This document shows, piece by piece, positions 51,756-60,692 of a stretch of 64,000 nucleotides of DNA. The translations under genes and the position numbers were made by a program. Within the stretch, counting starts at the first letter, position 1; the number at the start of each line of letters is the position of its first letter. The DNA lies in contig NZ_VIVK01000001.1 of the NCBI RefSeq assembly GCF_007828865.1, positions 930,001-994,000 of the forward strand, in the 5' to 3' direction. Below the pieces are notes generated by a model. That model did no database searches. It was not told where the DNA came from and worked only from the letters and a program-made list of their open reading frames with translations. This DNA comes from Kribbella amoyensis (GTDB taxonomy: Bacteria > Actinomycetota > Actinomycetes > Propionibacteriales > Kribbellaceae).

Positions 51756-53631
51756 CGAGCAAGGCGATCGGCGGCTGCCGAGTCGCCGACCACGCGGTCA
51801 GCGCGGCCGTCGAGCAGACCACGACGAGCGAGGCCGCGAGGATCGCGCCGAGCAACTTCCACGGGATCGCGAGCACCACGACCCCGAACATGCTCGCCGT
51901 CCCCGCACCGATCCCGGCTAGCGCCGCCCCCGCGACCACGGACCCGAGCAGCACCCCGATCACCACGACCGTGATCGACTCGATCGCGGCGACCCCGATC
52001 ACCTGCCCCCGGGTGAGGCCGGCCATCCGGGCGAGCGCGAACTCCCGCCGCCGATCCGTCGCCGCCATCACCACCGCGTTGACCACGGCCACCGCCACGT
52101 AGACCCCGGCGAGCCCCATCAGTACCGCGAACAGGCCGGTGTTGCCGCGCTGTTGCTCCTCGCCCTTCGCCTCGGCCCAGTCCTGGACGGTCCGCACCTC
52201 CGAGTACCGTGCCGCGACCGCTCGCGGATCCTTGCCGGGGACAACCTTCACCAGGGACTCGGTGGTCCCGATCCCCGGCGGAATCAACGCCCGTGGGACG
52301 TAGAAGTTCTCGCTCACGTCCAAGGTCTCCGGCATCACCGCGACCACCTTCAACGGCAGCCGACGCGCCCCGATCGCCACCGTGACGGTCGAGCCGAGCT
52401 TGTACCCCTCCATCGCCATCCCGGGCCCGATCGCAAGAGTGGCCCCGGACAACTTGTCCAGCGAACCCTTGCGGGGCCGGAGCTTGTGTGTCCGCTGGAA
52501 CGCGGGCGGGTCGATCCCGATCGCCTCCGAGTACTCGGTCCGCTTCTTCCTGCCGACAGTCCGCGTCACCTTGACCGGTACCGTCGTCTGCACCGAGACC
52601 GCGGCGAAGTCCGGGCCCGGGGCAACCTTCTCGCCGATCACCAGATCGGCCGTGACGAGTTGCCGTTGCTCCTCGCCGACCGCCTTCGCCATCGAGCCGA
52701 ACGTCCCCCACAACCCGACGAGCAACGCGACCAGCACGATCAACGGGGCCGCGGTCGCCGCGCTCCGGCGTACCGCGTGCAGGACGTTCGCCCGGGCCAG
52801 GTCGGCCACCAGGTGGCCCCGCAGGACCAGTGCGGGGAGTCGGCCGGCCAGCGGAACCACGACCGGACTGAGCTGGCTGAGAGCGACCGAGCCGCAGACC
52901 ATCACGCCGAGCGCGAGCACCAACCCGGCGAGGAACTCCCGCGCTGCCTGGCCGGCGATCACCATCAGGACCGTGACCGCGGCGGCCGAGATCCCCCACA
53001 ACCAGCGGAACCCGGTCATCACCGGACGGGTGTGCGGCAGATCGGCCAGGGCTTCAAGGGCACTGACCCGAGAAGCCCGCCAGGCCGCAGCGAGTACCCC
53101 GGCCAGCGCCGTCGACAGACCCACGATCGCAGCCACCCACAACGCCCCTTGTTCCCATGGCGCCTCGAACCAGGGCGGCAGGATGCCCACGTGGATCAGC
53201 AGCTTCGACTGGATCCACGTCCCGAGTACGCCGATCGGCAGACCGGCCGCGGTCCCGGCGATCCCGAGCACCAGCGCCTCGCCCAGCAGCATCAGTCCGA
53301 CCCCGCTCCGGTGCGCACCGACGAGGCGGAGCAGCCCGAGTTCGCGGCGGCGCTGGGCGACGGCGAATCCGAAGGTCGTGCTGACCACGAACACGGTGAG
53401 GAAGACGGCCAGCATCACGCACATCCCGAGCAGCGTCCCGGCCCCGGCGTACCCCTCCCGGATCTGGGCCCGCTCGAAGTCGGACACCCCGGGCGGCACC
53501 TGCGGCCGATCGGTGGCGGCCAGCACCTGCAACGCCGACTGGACCAGCCCGACACCCAACGCCACCGCGACCACGGCACCCGCGAACAGGTGCCACCGAT
53601 CCCGCACCGACCCCAGAGACATCCTCAGCAT
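51742..53631 (-). CDS. FtsX-type ABC transporter permease without adjacent ATPase
   Basis: A 629-residue permease with two FtsX-like units. Helices lie near residues 15-38, 65-90, 115-140, 160-185, 210-255 and 285-315; a large extracytoplasmic domain runs from about 320 to 480; three helices follow (about 490-600). FGFAVAQRRRELGLLRLVGAHRSGV and ATDRRREFALARMAGLTRGQV are the two coupling regions to the ATPase. Normally the ATPase gene lies directly upstream, but here a TetR gene does. It probably works with an ATPase encoded elsewhere, or was left by a deletion. Its 3' end is duplicated. Confidence 0.87.
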   Translation of the reverse strand: MLRMSLGSVRDRWHLFAGAVVAVALGVGLVQSALQVLAATDRPQVPPGVSDFERAQIREGYAGAGTLLGMCVMLAVFLTVFVVSTTFGFAVAQRRRELGLLRLVGAHRSGVGLMLLGEALVLGIAGTAAGLPIGVLGTWIQSKLLIHVGILPPWFEAPWEQGALWVAAIVGLSTALAGVLAAAWRASRVSALEALADLPHTRPVMTGFRWLWGISAAAVTVLMVIAGQAAREFLAGLVLALGVMVCGSVALSQLSPVVVPLAGRLPALVLRGHLVADLARANVLHAVRRSAATAAPLIVLVALLVGLWGTFGSMAKAVGEEQRQLVTADLVIGEKVAPGPDFAAVSVQTTVPVKVTRTVGRKKRTEYSEAIGIDPPAFQRTHKLRPRKGSLDKLSGATLAIGPGMAMEGYKLGSTVTVAIGARRLPLKVVAVMPETLDVSENFYVPRALIPPGIGTTESLVKVVPGKDPRAVAARYSEVRTVQDWAEAKGEEQQRGNTGLFAVLMGLAGVYVAVAVVNAVVMAATDRRREFALARMAGLTRGQVIGVAAIESITVVVIGVLLGSVVAGAALAGIGAGTASMFGVVVLAIPWKLLGAILAASLVVVCSTAALTAWSATRQPPIALLGGRD

Positions 53632-53686
53632 GCTCTCCAGCCAACCGGGCGGAGCCGTTCGATGCAGGAGCCGAGACGCCCGACCC

Positions 53687-53708
53687 GAGGTAGTGCGCGC
53701 GCTACCTC
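53687..53708. promoter_or_regulatory. Palindrome between TetR and the ABC permease
   Basis: A 22-bp near-perfect palindrome GAGGTAG-T-GCGCGC-G-CTACCTC, symmetric except for one pair, 56 bp before the permease start and 10 bp past the TetR stop. It may be a TetR operator for the permease or a terminator; there is no T-run. Confidence 0.55.
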
Positions 53709-53717
53709 CAGCGAGCC

Positions 53718-54275
53718 TTATCGGAGGTGCGAGAGCAACGCAGCGACGTCGGCCTGGTCGAACGGGCGCGCGCCGATCAAGGACTGCAGCAGCAACCCGT
53801 CGAGCGCGGCGACGAGCAGGCTCGCCTTCTGCGGGTTCGTGGTGAACGTCCGGGCGATCTCGGTCAGCGGCTGCAACCAGGCCGCGGCCGCCTCGCGGAG
53901 CGCGGGCCGCCGGGCGGCGAGGAGATACAACTCGTACTCCGCGAGCGTGCGGCCCCGGCGGTACACCAGCAGATGCTCGACCAACCGGGCCAGCTCGTCG
54001 GCCGGTCGCGCCCCGAGCTCGGTCACGCGCTCGTGCAGTTCGGCGGTGAGGTCGTCCGCGGCCCAGGTGAGCGCCTCGACCAGGAGGTCGTCGAGAGTGG
54101 CGAAGTGGTACGTGGTCGAGGCCAGCGAGACGCCCGCCTCGGCCGCCACCGCGCGGTGACTCACCGCAGCCGCGCCATCGCGTTCGAGCACCGACAAAGT
54201 TGCCTTGAGCAACTCTGTTCGCCGGAGCGCCCCGCGGGCCCGCCGGCCGTCCACGATCCCCCGTCCGACCTGCAC
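53718..54275 (-). CDS. TetR-family regulator between the ABC permease and fbiC
   Basis: A 185-residue TetR regulator: [51 protein letters not shown] in parts, then a helical domain with [30 protein letters not shown], the PF17940-like TetR_C pattern. GTG 54275 has TACTTT (54283-54288, minus) 7 nt away, so it is leaderless; GTG 54254 is possible. It is divergent from fbiC over 91 bp and upstream of the permease. Targets may be either neighbour. Confidence 0.86.
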   Translation of the reverse strand: MQVGRGIVDGRRARGALRRTELLKATLSVLERDGAAAVSHRAVAAEAGVSLASTTYHFATLDDLLVEALTWAADDLTAELHERVTELGARPADELARLVEHLLVYRRGRTLAEYELYLLAARRPALREAAAAWLQPLTEIARTFTTNPQKASLLVAALDGLLLQSLIGARPFDQADVAALLSHLR

Positions 54276-54301
54276 GAACGGCAAAGTATCAGGACGTTCG
54301 T
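54274..54301. promoter_or_regulatory. 28-bp inverted repeat over the TetR promoter
   Basis: ACGAACG-N14-CGTTCGT spans the candidate -10 and start of the TetR gene, 66 bp before fbiC. The length suits two TetR dimers or a wide-spaced operator. Confidence 0.5.
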
Positions 54302-54366
54302 ACCACTTGTTTTTCGGGGCCGATTTCGCGGGATCCACACCGAATCTGCGCTTAGGCTCGGATCCC

Positions 54367-56916
54367 GTGACTACTGCAGACGGCATCAGCACGGCGATGC
54401 GGCGGGCGCTGCGGCGCGCCGACGACGGCAAGACCCTGGACGTCGCCGAGGCGGAGGTGCTGCTGGCCGCGACCGGCCCGGCGCTGGAGACGTTGATGGC
54501 GACCGCGGCCCGGGTCCGGGACCAGGGTCTCGACGACGCCGGCCGGAGCGGGATCGTCACCTACTCGAAGAAGGTGTTCATCCCGCTCACCCGGTTGTGC
54601 CGGGACCGGTGCCACTACTGCACGTTCGCGACCACCCCGGGCCGCGTGCACTCGCCGTACCTGAGCCCGGACGAGGTGCTCGAGATCGCGCGGCAGGGTG
54701 CGGCGCTCGGTTGCAAGGAGACACTGTTCACCCTCGGCGACGCCCCCGAGGACCGCTGGGACGCGGCGAAGACGTGGCTGGAGGAGGCGGGCTACGACTC
54801 CACCCTCGACTACGTCCGGGCGATGGCGATCCGGGTGCTCGAGGAGACCGGGCTGCTCCCGCACCTGAACCCGGGCGTGATGTCGTGGCAGGACCTGCAG
54901 CGACTCAAGCCGGTCGCGCCGAGCATGGGCACGATGCTGGAGACCACCTCGCGCCGGCTGTTCGAGGAGAAGGGCCAGCCGCACTTCGGGTCACCGGACA
55001 AGGACCCGGCGATCCGGCTCCGGGTGCTGGAGGACGCCGGCCGGTCGAACGTGCCGTTCACCACCGGCCTGCTGATCGGGATCGGCGAGAACCTGACCGA
55101 GCGGGCCGACTCGATCTTCGCGCTGCGCCGGATCGCCCGGCAGTACGGCGGGATCCAGGAGGTGATCGTGCAGGGGTTCCGGGTGAAGCCGGACACCGCG
55201 ATGCGCAACGACGCCGACGTTCCGCTGGACGAGTGGCTGGCCGCGATCGCGGTCACCCGGATCGTGCTCGGCCCCCGGATGCGGGTGCAGGCCCCGCCGA
55301 ACCTGGTCGACCTGGCCGAGGCGCGGCTGCTGCTCGACGCCGGCGTGGACGACTTCGGCGGCGTCTCCCCGCTCACCCCGGACCACGTGAACCCCGAACG
55401 CCCGTGGCCGCAGATCGACGACCTGGCCAAGGTCACCGCCGAGGCCGGCTTCACCCTGCGGGAACGGCTCACCACGCACCCGGAGTACCTGCGTGAACCG
55501 TGGCTCGACCCGCGGCTGATCAGCCACGTCGAGGCCCTTGTCGATCCCGAGACCGGGCTGGCGAACGAGGCCGCGATGCCGAAGGGGCTGCCCTGGCAGG
55601 AGCCGGACGGCGGCTGGGACAGTGTCGGCCGGACCGATCTGCACACCGCGATCGACACCGAGGGCCGACGGACCGAGACCCGGTCCGACTTCGACGCGGC
55701 CTACGGCGACTGGGACGTACTCCGCGAGGACGTGGCGGCCCGGCGCGCCGCCGAGGTACCCGCGCGGTCGAGTGGGGCGCCGGAGCGGATCGAGGCCGAG
55801 GTGATGAGCGCGCTGGCGGCGGCCGAGCGTGATCCCGCGGGTCTGTCGGACGCGCAGGCGCTGACCCTGATGACGGCGACCGGGGCGGCTCTGGACCAGC
55901 TCGCCACCATCGCCGATGAGTTGCGTAAGGCAACGGTCGGGGACGACGTCACCTACGTGGTGAACCGGAACATCAACTTCACCAACGTCTGCTACACCGG
56001 TTGCCGGTTCTGCGCGTTCGCCCAGCGGCGGACCGACGCGGACGCGTACTCGCTGTCGATGGACGAGGTCGCCCAGCGCGCCGAGGAGGCCTGGGTGGTC
56101 GGCGCCACCGAGGTCTGCATGCAGGGCGGGATCCACCCCGACCTGCCCGGCACGGCCTACGCGGACCTGGTGCGCGCGGTGAAGGAACGGGTCCCGCAGA
56201 TGCACGTCCACGCGTACTCGCCGATGGAGATCGTCAACGGGTCGGTGCGGACCGGGCTGTCGATCGAGGAGTTCCTGGTCTCGGTCAAGGAGGCCGGGCT
56301 GGACAGCGTTCCGGGGACGGCCGCCGAGATCCTCGACGACGACGTGCGCTGGATCCTGACCAAGGGAAAGTTGCCGACGGCCACCTGGATCGAGGTGATC
56401 AGCACCGCGCACAAGGTCGGCCTGCCGTCCAGCTCGACGATGATGTACGGCCACGTGGACGCGCCGCACCACTGGGTCCAGCACCTGCGCACGATCGCCG
56501 CGGTTCAGGACGAGACCGGCGGGTTCACCGAGTTCGTGCTGCTCCCGTTCATCCACACCAACTCGCCGATCTACCTGGCCGGCGTGGCCCGCCCGGGTCC
56601 GACGTACGACGAGAACCGGGCCGTGCACGCGATGGCGCGGATCATGCTGCACGGGCGGATCGACAACATCCAGTGCTCCTGGGTCAAGCTCGGCGTCGAC
56701 GGCTGCGTGGCTGTGCTGAACGGCGGCGTCAACGACATCGGCGGCACCCTGATGGAGGAGACGATCTCGCGGATGGCCGGCTCCAAGCACGGCTCCCGCA
56801 AGTCGATCGAGGAGCTCACCGCGATGGCGACGGCCGCGAACCGGCCGGCCCGGCAGCGGACCACCACGTACGGCGAGGTCCCGCAGCGGCCGCACAGCGA
56901 GCTCGAACTGGCCTGA
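54367..56916 (+). CDS. fbiC: 7,8-didemethyl-8-hydroxy-5-deazariboflavin synthase (CofG-CofH fusion)
   Basis: An 849-residue fusion of two radical SAM enzymes that make the deazaflavin F0 of coenzyme F420 from tyrosine and a flavin precursor. The first unit (CofG) has its cluster loop CRDRCHYC (Cys78, Cys82, Cys85). The second (CofH), from about residue 480, has CYTGCRFC (about Cys542, 546, 549). Both carry further family blocks ([30 protein letters not shown]). TAGGCT (54353-54358) is 8 nt before GTG 54367, a leaderless start. It is single; fbiA/B are not in the window. A 17-bp hairpin terminator follows. Confidence 0.96.
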   Translation: MTTADGISTAMRRALRRADDGKTLDVAEAEVLLAATGPALETLMATAARVRDQGLDDAGRSGIVTYSKKVFIPLTRLCRDRCHYCTFATTPGRVHSPYLSPDEVLEIARQGAALGCKETLFTLGDAPEDRWDAAKTWLEEAGYDSTLDYVRAMAIRVLEETGLLPHLNPGVMSWQDLQRLKPVAPSMGTMLETTSRRLFEEKGQPHFGSPDKDPAIRLRVLEDAGRSNVPFTTGLLIGIGENLTERADSIFALRRIARQYGGIQEVIVQGFRVKPDTAMRNDADVPLDEWLAAIAVTRIVLGPRMRVQAPPNLVDLAEARLLLDAGVDDFGGVSPLTPDHVNPERPWPQIDDLAKVTAEAGFTLRERLTTHPEYLREPWLDPRLISHVEALVDPETGLANEAAMPKGLPWQEPDGGWDSVGRTDLHTAIDTEGRRTETRSDFDAAYGDWDVLREDVAARRAAEVPARSSGAPERIEAEVMSALAAAERDPAGLSDAQALTLMTATGAALDQLATIADELRKATVGDDVTYVVNRNINFTNVCYTGCRFCAFAQRRTDADAYSLSMDEVAQRAEEAWVVGATEVCMQGGIHPDLPGTAYADLVRAVKERVPQMHVHAYSPMEIVNGSVRTGLSIEEFLVSVKEAGLDSVPGTAAEILDDDVRWILTKGKLPTATWIEVISTAHKVGLPSSSTMMYGHVDAPHHWVQHLRTIAAVQDETGGFTEFVLLPFIHTNSPIYLAGVARPGPTYDENRAVHAMARIMLHGRIDNIQCSWVKLGVDGCVAVLNGGVNDIGGTLMEETISRMAGSKHGSRKSIEELTAMATAANRPARQRTTTYGEVPQRPHSELELA

Positions 56917-56926
56917 GACAAGGAAA

Positions 56927-56970
56927 TTCCCCCGAGTACTGGTCCCCAGCAGCACCAGTACTCGGGGGAA
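56927..56970 (+). terminator. fbiC terminator
   Basis: A 17-bp perfect stem (TTCCCCCGAGTACTGG and its complement, 56927-56942 with 56955-56970, plus one more pair) around a 10-nt loop, 10 bp past the fbiC stop. Confidence 0.8.
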
Positions 56971-56975
56971 CGAAA

Positions 56976-57044
56976 ACGCCGGCCGTGCCGGGCGTCGGTC
57001 ACCACCTCACTGGCGACCGGCGGCCCTGACGACACGGCCGGCGT
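56976..57044. repeat. Long inverted repeat after the fbiC terminator
   Basis: ACGCCGGCCGTG (56976-56987) is matched exactly by its complement at 57033-57044, with 45 nt between that contain a GGTC/GACC pair. It could fold as one large stem-loop in RNA from either strand. No gene is seen here. Confidence 0.6.
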
Positions 57045-57426
57045 CCTGCTTGCCCCGAGAGGGCGGTCGGCCCGAAGGATGGCGGTCCTTCGTACTCGTT
57101 CCGAGACCGGCAGGGGAGGTACAGTCCGGTCCAGGACGGGAGTACCGCGGTAACCACCAGGAGCCTTTGTCAGCGACCCGTCCGTCGCCGACAACTGAAC
57201 GTTGGCACGCCGCCGCGATCGACCGCCACGGTCGGCATCAAACATTTGCATTGGCTTTTCAGAAGGCCACGCTCCGTGGTCGGTCCTTCACAGAAGGTGT
57301 TGACGTTGCCTGCCGCAACGAGTACCCAGCCGTCCGGAACCGGAGCTCCGATCACGCCGTCAGACCAGCCGGACAACCGATCCGGCGGACCTCGCCGGGC
57401 CGGAACGACGGACGGAAGGACACGCT
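57045..57426. other. Non-coding region before the 61-residue gene
   Basis: With 56917-57044 this is the longest gene-free stretch in the window. Open frames here lack sensible composition or starts. It holds small stems: CGAAGGA-N6-TCCTTCG (57073-57092) and CCTTC-ACA-GAAGG near 57283-57295; a TTGACG at about 57299 could be a -35 for the next gene. Lower in GC than nearby genes at 57230-57300. It may be a long leader or a small RNA; no named family is recognised. Confidence 0.5.
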
Positions 57427-57612
57427 GTGAGCACCCAGAAGAGCGGTGGCCAGGAGAACGGCGGGTACAACAAGTACGATGCCGAGGCGATCCGCAAGGC
57501 GTTGGACGGGGTCGCCGAGCCCGGGACCAAAGGCTCCGGCGCAGCGCAGGGTGAGGCTCCGCGAACCGGTGCGCAGCGGGATATCGGCGCCGCTCTCGAC
57601 GGTCGCGACTGA
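57427..57612 (+). CDS. Small hydrophilic protein of unknown function
   Basis: A 61-residue protein beginning at GTG 57427 with a well-placed GGAAGGA at 57414-57420. It is polar and Gly/Gln-rich with one helix in the middle (DAEAIRKALDGVAEP) and ends RDIGAALDGRD. There is no membrane segment, Cys or known motif. A strong hairpin follows 5 bp past the stop, which supports a real transcript. It could be a regulator or tail domain partner; it is probably real because of its ribosome site, codon use and terminator. Confidence 0.55.
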   Translation: MSTQKSGGQENGGYNKYDAEAIRKALDGVAEPGTKGSGAAQGEAPRTGAQRDIGAALDGRD

Positions 57613-57617
57613 ACCTC

Positions 57618-57650
57618 CCTGGCCGTACCGGTTGGTCCGGTACGGCCAGG
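57618..57650. terminator. Bidirectional terminator between small gene and acidic-protein gene
   Basis: A perfect 14-bp stem (CCTGGCCGTACCGG with CCGGTACGGCCAGG) around a 5-nt loop, placed between two convergent genes. Confidence 0.8.
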
Positions 57651-57651
57651 C

Positions 57652-58269
57652 TCAGTACGGGTAGGTGTCGTCGCGGCGGATCGGGTCCATGTCCCACAGC
57701 GAGAACTCGACCACCTTGTGCGACTCCTCGCCGCCGGCCGGGCTGAGTCCCATCGCCTCGTAGTCCTTCGACCCCAGCCCGTCCAGGTACCCGAGCAGCT
57801 CGAACGCCGACCGGGCGTCCTCGATGTCGTCGATCACCTCGTCGTTCTGGGCCTCGTCGGCGCGGCCGCGGACGTAGGCGACGAACGCGTCCGGGTCGGT
57901 CACCACGAAGTCGTAGCGGGCCTGGTAGCTGAGCCGCATCCCGTTCTCCGGGAGCGAGGTCTCGTCCAGCTCGTCCAGACCGGCGCCCTCGACCAGCTCG
58001 CGGTAGTCGGCCGGGTCGTCGAAGTCGTCCGGGCCGAGCGGCAGGTCGTCCAGCTCGTCGGGGTCGTAGGAGTCGATGCCGAGGAAGATGTCGCCCCAGC
58101 CGCGCTCGTGCACCGCGTCGGCGAGCATCCGGGCCTGGACCCGGACGTTCTCGATCGCCGCGGTCGCCCGCAGATCGTGCAGGTCCAGCGCGTCGGCTTG
58201 CTCCAGCAGCACCTTCGCCAGTTCGCGGGCGGCCTCGGCGGCCGACGCGGGCTCAATCGGCTCACTCAT
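57652..58269 (-). CDS. Acidic conserved protein of unknown function
   Basis: A 205-residue, strongly acidic protein with no signal or membrane part. The N-terminal half is helical (AAEAARELAKVLLEQADALDLHDLRATAAIENV), followed by a Asp-rich stretch (DSYDPDELDDLPLGPDDFDDP). Nothing indicates an enzyme. ATG 58269 lies 8 bp inside the end of the acyl-CoA oxidase-like gene on the same strand, so they are co-translated. I do not recognise a family. Confidence 0.7.
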   Translation of the reverse strand: MSEPIEPASAAEAARELAKVLLEQADALDLHDLRATAAIENVRVQARMLADAVHERGWGDIFLGIDSYDPDELDDLPLGPDDFDDPADYRELVEGAGLDELDETSLPENGMRLSYQARYDFVVTDPDAFVAYVRGRADEAQNDEVIDDIEDARSAFELLGYLDGLGSKDYEAMGLSPAGGEESHKVVEFSLWDMDPIRRDDTYPY

Positions 58270-60181
58270 GCTGCGACGGTACAACCATCGGTACCTCGAC
58301 CGCCGCGCCCGGTACGCCGAACGCCTCCGTGAGCGCCACCGCGTGCGGCCGGACCTGCCCGCACAGCTCGTTCACCAGCGCCGTGATCGCCTTCGACCGC
58401 GGCCCGGACAACCGGCCGTGTTCGAGGTACCAGGCCCGGTCCGCCTCGATCGTGGCGAGCGCGTGCAGGTCGTACAGCTCCTTCAGCCGGTCCCGGACCG
58501 CACCGGCCGGCGCCGCCTGGACGGCGGTCTGGAACGCCTCCAGCACGACCCGGTCGACGTGCGCCCGGCCGGCCGCGATGACGTGGTCCTGGCACCGGTT
58601 GAACACCTCGAACGGCTCGTCGCCGGCGTCGATCCCGCCCTTCAGCCGGCGGGCCACCCCGGCCAGCATGTGCTCCTCGCGGAACCGGAGCAGGCCCGCG
58701 TGATACGCGTCGTCGCGCAGCCCGGCGTCCGGGTCGGTGACGTCCGCGCGGTTCGGGACGGCGTCGCGGAGCCGCTCGACCATGGTCCGCAGGGCGGTCT
58801 TCTCGACCGCGATCTCGACCGCCTGGGCCGCGATGAACCGGGCCGTGCCGAGCGGGTCCAGCTTGCCGAAGGACTCCCGGTACCCGGTCAGCAGGCCTTT
58901 GGCGACCAGCTGCAGCAGCACGGTGTTGTCGCCCTCGAACGTGGTGAAGACGTCCGTGTCGGACTTCAGCGCGGCCAGCCGGTTCTCGGCGAGGTACCCG
59001 GCGCCACCGCACGCCTCCCGGCACTGCTGGATCGTCTCGGTGGCGTGCCAGGTGCCGACCGCCTTGGTGCCGGCCGCCTGGGCCTCCAGCGCCCGGCGGT
59101 CGTGGTCACCGGCCTCGGCGTCACCGCCGAAGATCCGGACGAACTCGGCCACCAGGTCCGCCTGGGCGAAGTGCAGGGCGTACGTCCGGGCCAGCAACGG
59201 CAGCAGCCGGCGCTGGTGCATCCGGTAGTCGAGCAGCAACGTCTCCTCGGCACTGCCCGGCGCCCCGAACTGCCGCCGCCCGTCGGCGTACCGGATCGCG
59301 ATCGCCAGCGCGACCTTGCTCGCGTTGATCGCGGCACCGCCGACCGAGACCCGGCCCTGGACCAGGGTGCCGAGCATGGTGAAGAACCGCCGGTCCGGGT
59401 TCTCGATGTCGCTCTGGTAGTTGCCATCGGCATCCACTTGGGCGTACCGGTCGAGCAACGCCTCGCGCGGGACCCGGACCTGGTCGAAGACGATCCGGCC
59501 GTTGTCGACGCCGTTCAGGCCGAGCTTGGGCCCGCAGTCGGTCAGCGTCACCCCGGGCAGCGGCTCGCCGTCCTCGTCGCGGATCGGGACCAGCAGGCAG
59601 TGCACACCGTGCGACTCACCACCGACCACGAGCTGAGCGAACACCGCTGCCATCCGCCCGTGCCGGGCCGCGTTGCCGATGTAGTCCTTGCGGGCCGCCG
59701 GCGTCGGCGTGTGCACGACGAACTCGCCGGTCGCCGGGTCGTACGTCGCGGTGGTGCCGAGCGCCTGGACGTTCGAGCCGTGCCCGGTCTCGGTCATCGC
59801 GAAGCAGCCGAGCAGCCGGCCCTCGACCGCGTCGGCCAGGTACGCCTCGTGGTGCCGGGTGGTGCCCAGGTGCAGGATCGCGCCGGCGAACAGGCCGAAC
59901 TGCACGCCGGCCTTCACCATCAGCGACAGGTCACCGAACGCGAGCGTCTCGAACCCGGCCAGGAAGCCGCCCAGGTCGCCCTGGCCGCCGTACTCCTTCG
60001 GGAACCCGCGGGCCGCCTCGGCCGACATCTCCCGCAGCAGCGCGAGCACCTCGTCCCGGTACTCGTCGCGCGGCAGCCGCAGTCCCGCGTCCAGCAGCTC
60101 CGTGTGCGCCGCCAGTCCTTCCCGGACTACGTCGCGTGCAGCCTTGTGTGGTCCGTCCAGGTACTCCCGCAGGCCCGTCAT
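58262..60181 (-). CDS. Acyl-CoA dehydrogenase/oxidase family protein
   Basis: A 639-residue flavoprotein of the acyl-CoA oxidase-like branch, with an extra C-terminal domain beyond standard 380-residue dehydrogenases. Marks: GCFAMTETGHGSNVQALGTTATYD (FAD/substrate loop), KDYIGNAARHG, GRVSVGGAAINASKVALAIAIRYADGRRQFG, and QCREACGGAGYLAENRL ... FTTFEGDNTVLLQLVAKGLL. It oxidises fatty acyl-CoAs at the alpha-beta bond, passing electrons to oxygen or ETF. Its 3' end overlaps the acidic protein gene by 8 bp. Confidence 0.9.
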   Translation of the reverse strand: MTGLREYLDGPHKAARDVVREGLAAHTELLDAGLRLPRDEYRDEVLALLREMSAEAARGFPKEYGGQGDLGGFLAGFETLAFGDLSLMVKAGVQFGLFAGAILHLGTTRHHEAYLADAVEGRLLGCFAMTETGHGSNVQALGTTATYDPATGEFVVHTPTPAARKDYIGNAARHGRMAAVFAQLVVGGESHGVHCLLVPIRDEDGEPLPGVTLTDCGPKLGLNGVDNGRIVFDQVRVPREALLDRYAQVDADGNYQSDIENPDRRFFTMLGTLVQGRVSVGGAAINASKVALAIAIRYADGRRQFGAPGSAEETLLLDYRMHQRRLLPLLARTYALHFAQADLVAEFVRIFGGDAEAGDHDRRALEAQAAGTKAVGTWHATETIQQCREACGGAGYLAENRLAALKSDTDVFTTFEGDNTVLLQLVAKGLLTGYRESFGKLDPLGTARFIAAQAVEIAVEKTALRTMVERLRDAVPNRADVTDPDAGLRDDAYHAGLLRFREEHMLAGVARRLKGGIDAGDEPFEVFNRCQDHVIAAGRAHVDRVVLEAFQTAVQAAPAGAVRDRLKELYDLHALATIEADRAWYLEHGRLSGPRSKAITALVNELCGQVRPHAVALTEAFGVPGAAVEVPMVVPSQHE

Positions 60182-60293
60182 AGGCCCAACCTATGTGGTC
60201 GGCCCAGGACACACCGTGAAGACTCTCGGCGTGCGCGATCCGTCACCCGGAATCCCGGTCCCGAACCGCAGAATCGGCTCTAGGATGGATTCC

Positions 60294-60692
60294 GTGCCGA
60301 ATTTGCGGATCAGTGAGGCCGCCACGCTACTCGGAGTCAGTGACGACACGGTCCGTCGCTGGGTCGAGCAGGGCCGGTTGCCGGCCACCCAGGAAGGCGG
60401 GCGGATGGCCGTCGACGGGCGCGAGCTCGCGGCGTTCGCCCAGCAGCTCGCGGAGACGCCCGAGCCGGGGACCACCACGGCCGCGTCCGCCCGGAACAGG
60501 ATGCGCGGCATCGTCACCCGGGTCGTCAAGGACGGGGTGATGGCCCAGGTCGAGCTGCAGGCCGGGCCGTTCCGGGTGGTCTCGCTGATGAGCCGCGAGG
60601 CCGCCGACGAGCTCGGCCTGGAGCCCGGGGTCGTCGCGGTCGCCTCGATCAAGTCCACCCACGTCGTCGTCGAGATCCCGGAGGCGCCCTGA
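60294..60692 (+). CDS. TOBE-domain molybdate regulator with MerR-like HTH
   Basis: A 132-residue protein: an excisionase/MerR-like HTH (LRISEAATLLGVSDDTVRRWVEQGRLPATQEGGR) and a C-terminal mono-TOBE domain (NRMRGIVTRVVKDGVMAQVELQAGPFRVVSLMSREAADEL) that binds molybdate or tungstate. It is directly before modA, sharing one base. TAGGAT (60281-60286) is 7 nt before GTG 60294, giving a leaderless start; ATG 60285 is an in-frame alternative inside the -10. It probably controls modABC in response to molybdate. Confidence 0.87.
   Translation: MPNLRISEAATLLGVSDDTVRRWVEQGRLPATQEGGRMAVDGRELAAFAQQLAETPEPGTTTAASARNRMRGIVTRVVKDGVMAQVELQAGPFRVVSLMSREAADELGLEPGVVAVASIKSTHVVVEIPEAP

Noticed and set aside
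57170..57697. Open frames in the region before the 61-residue gene, on both strands
   Set aside because: Arg/Pro-rich composition with no domain, poor starts and conflict with terminator hairpins; treated as non-coding.
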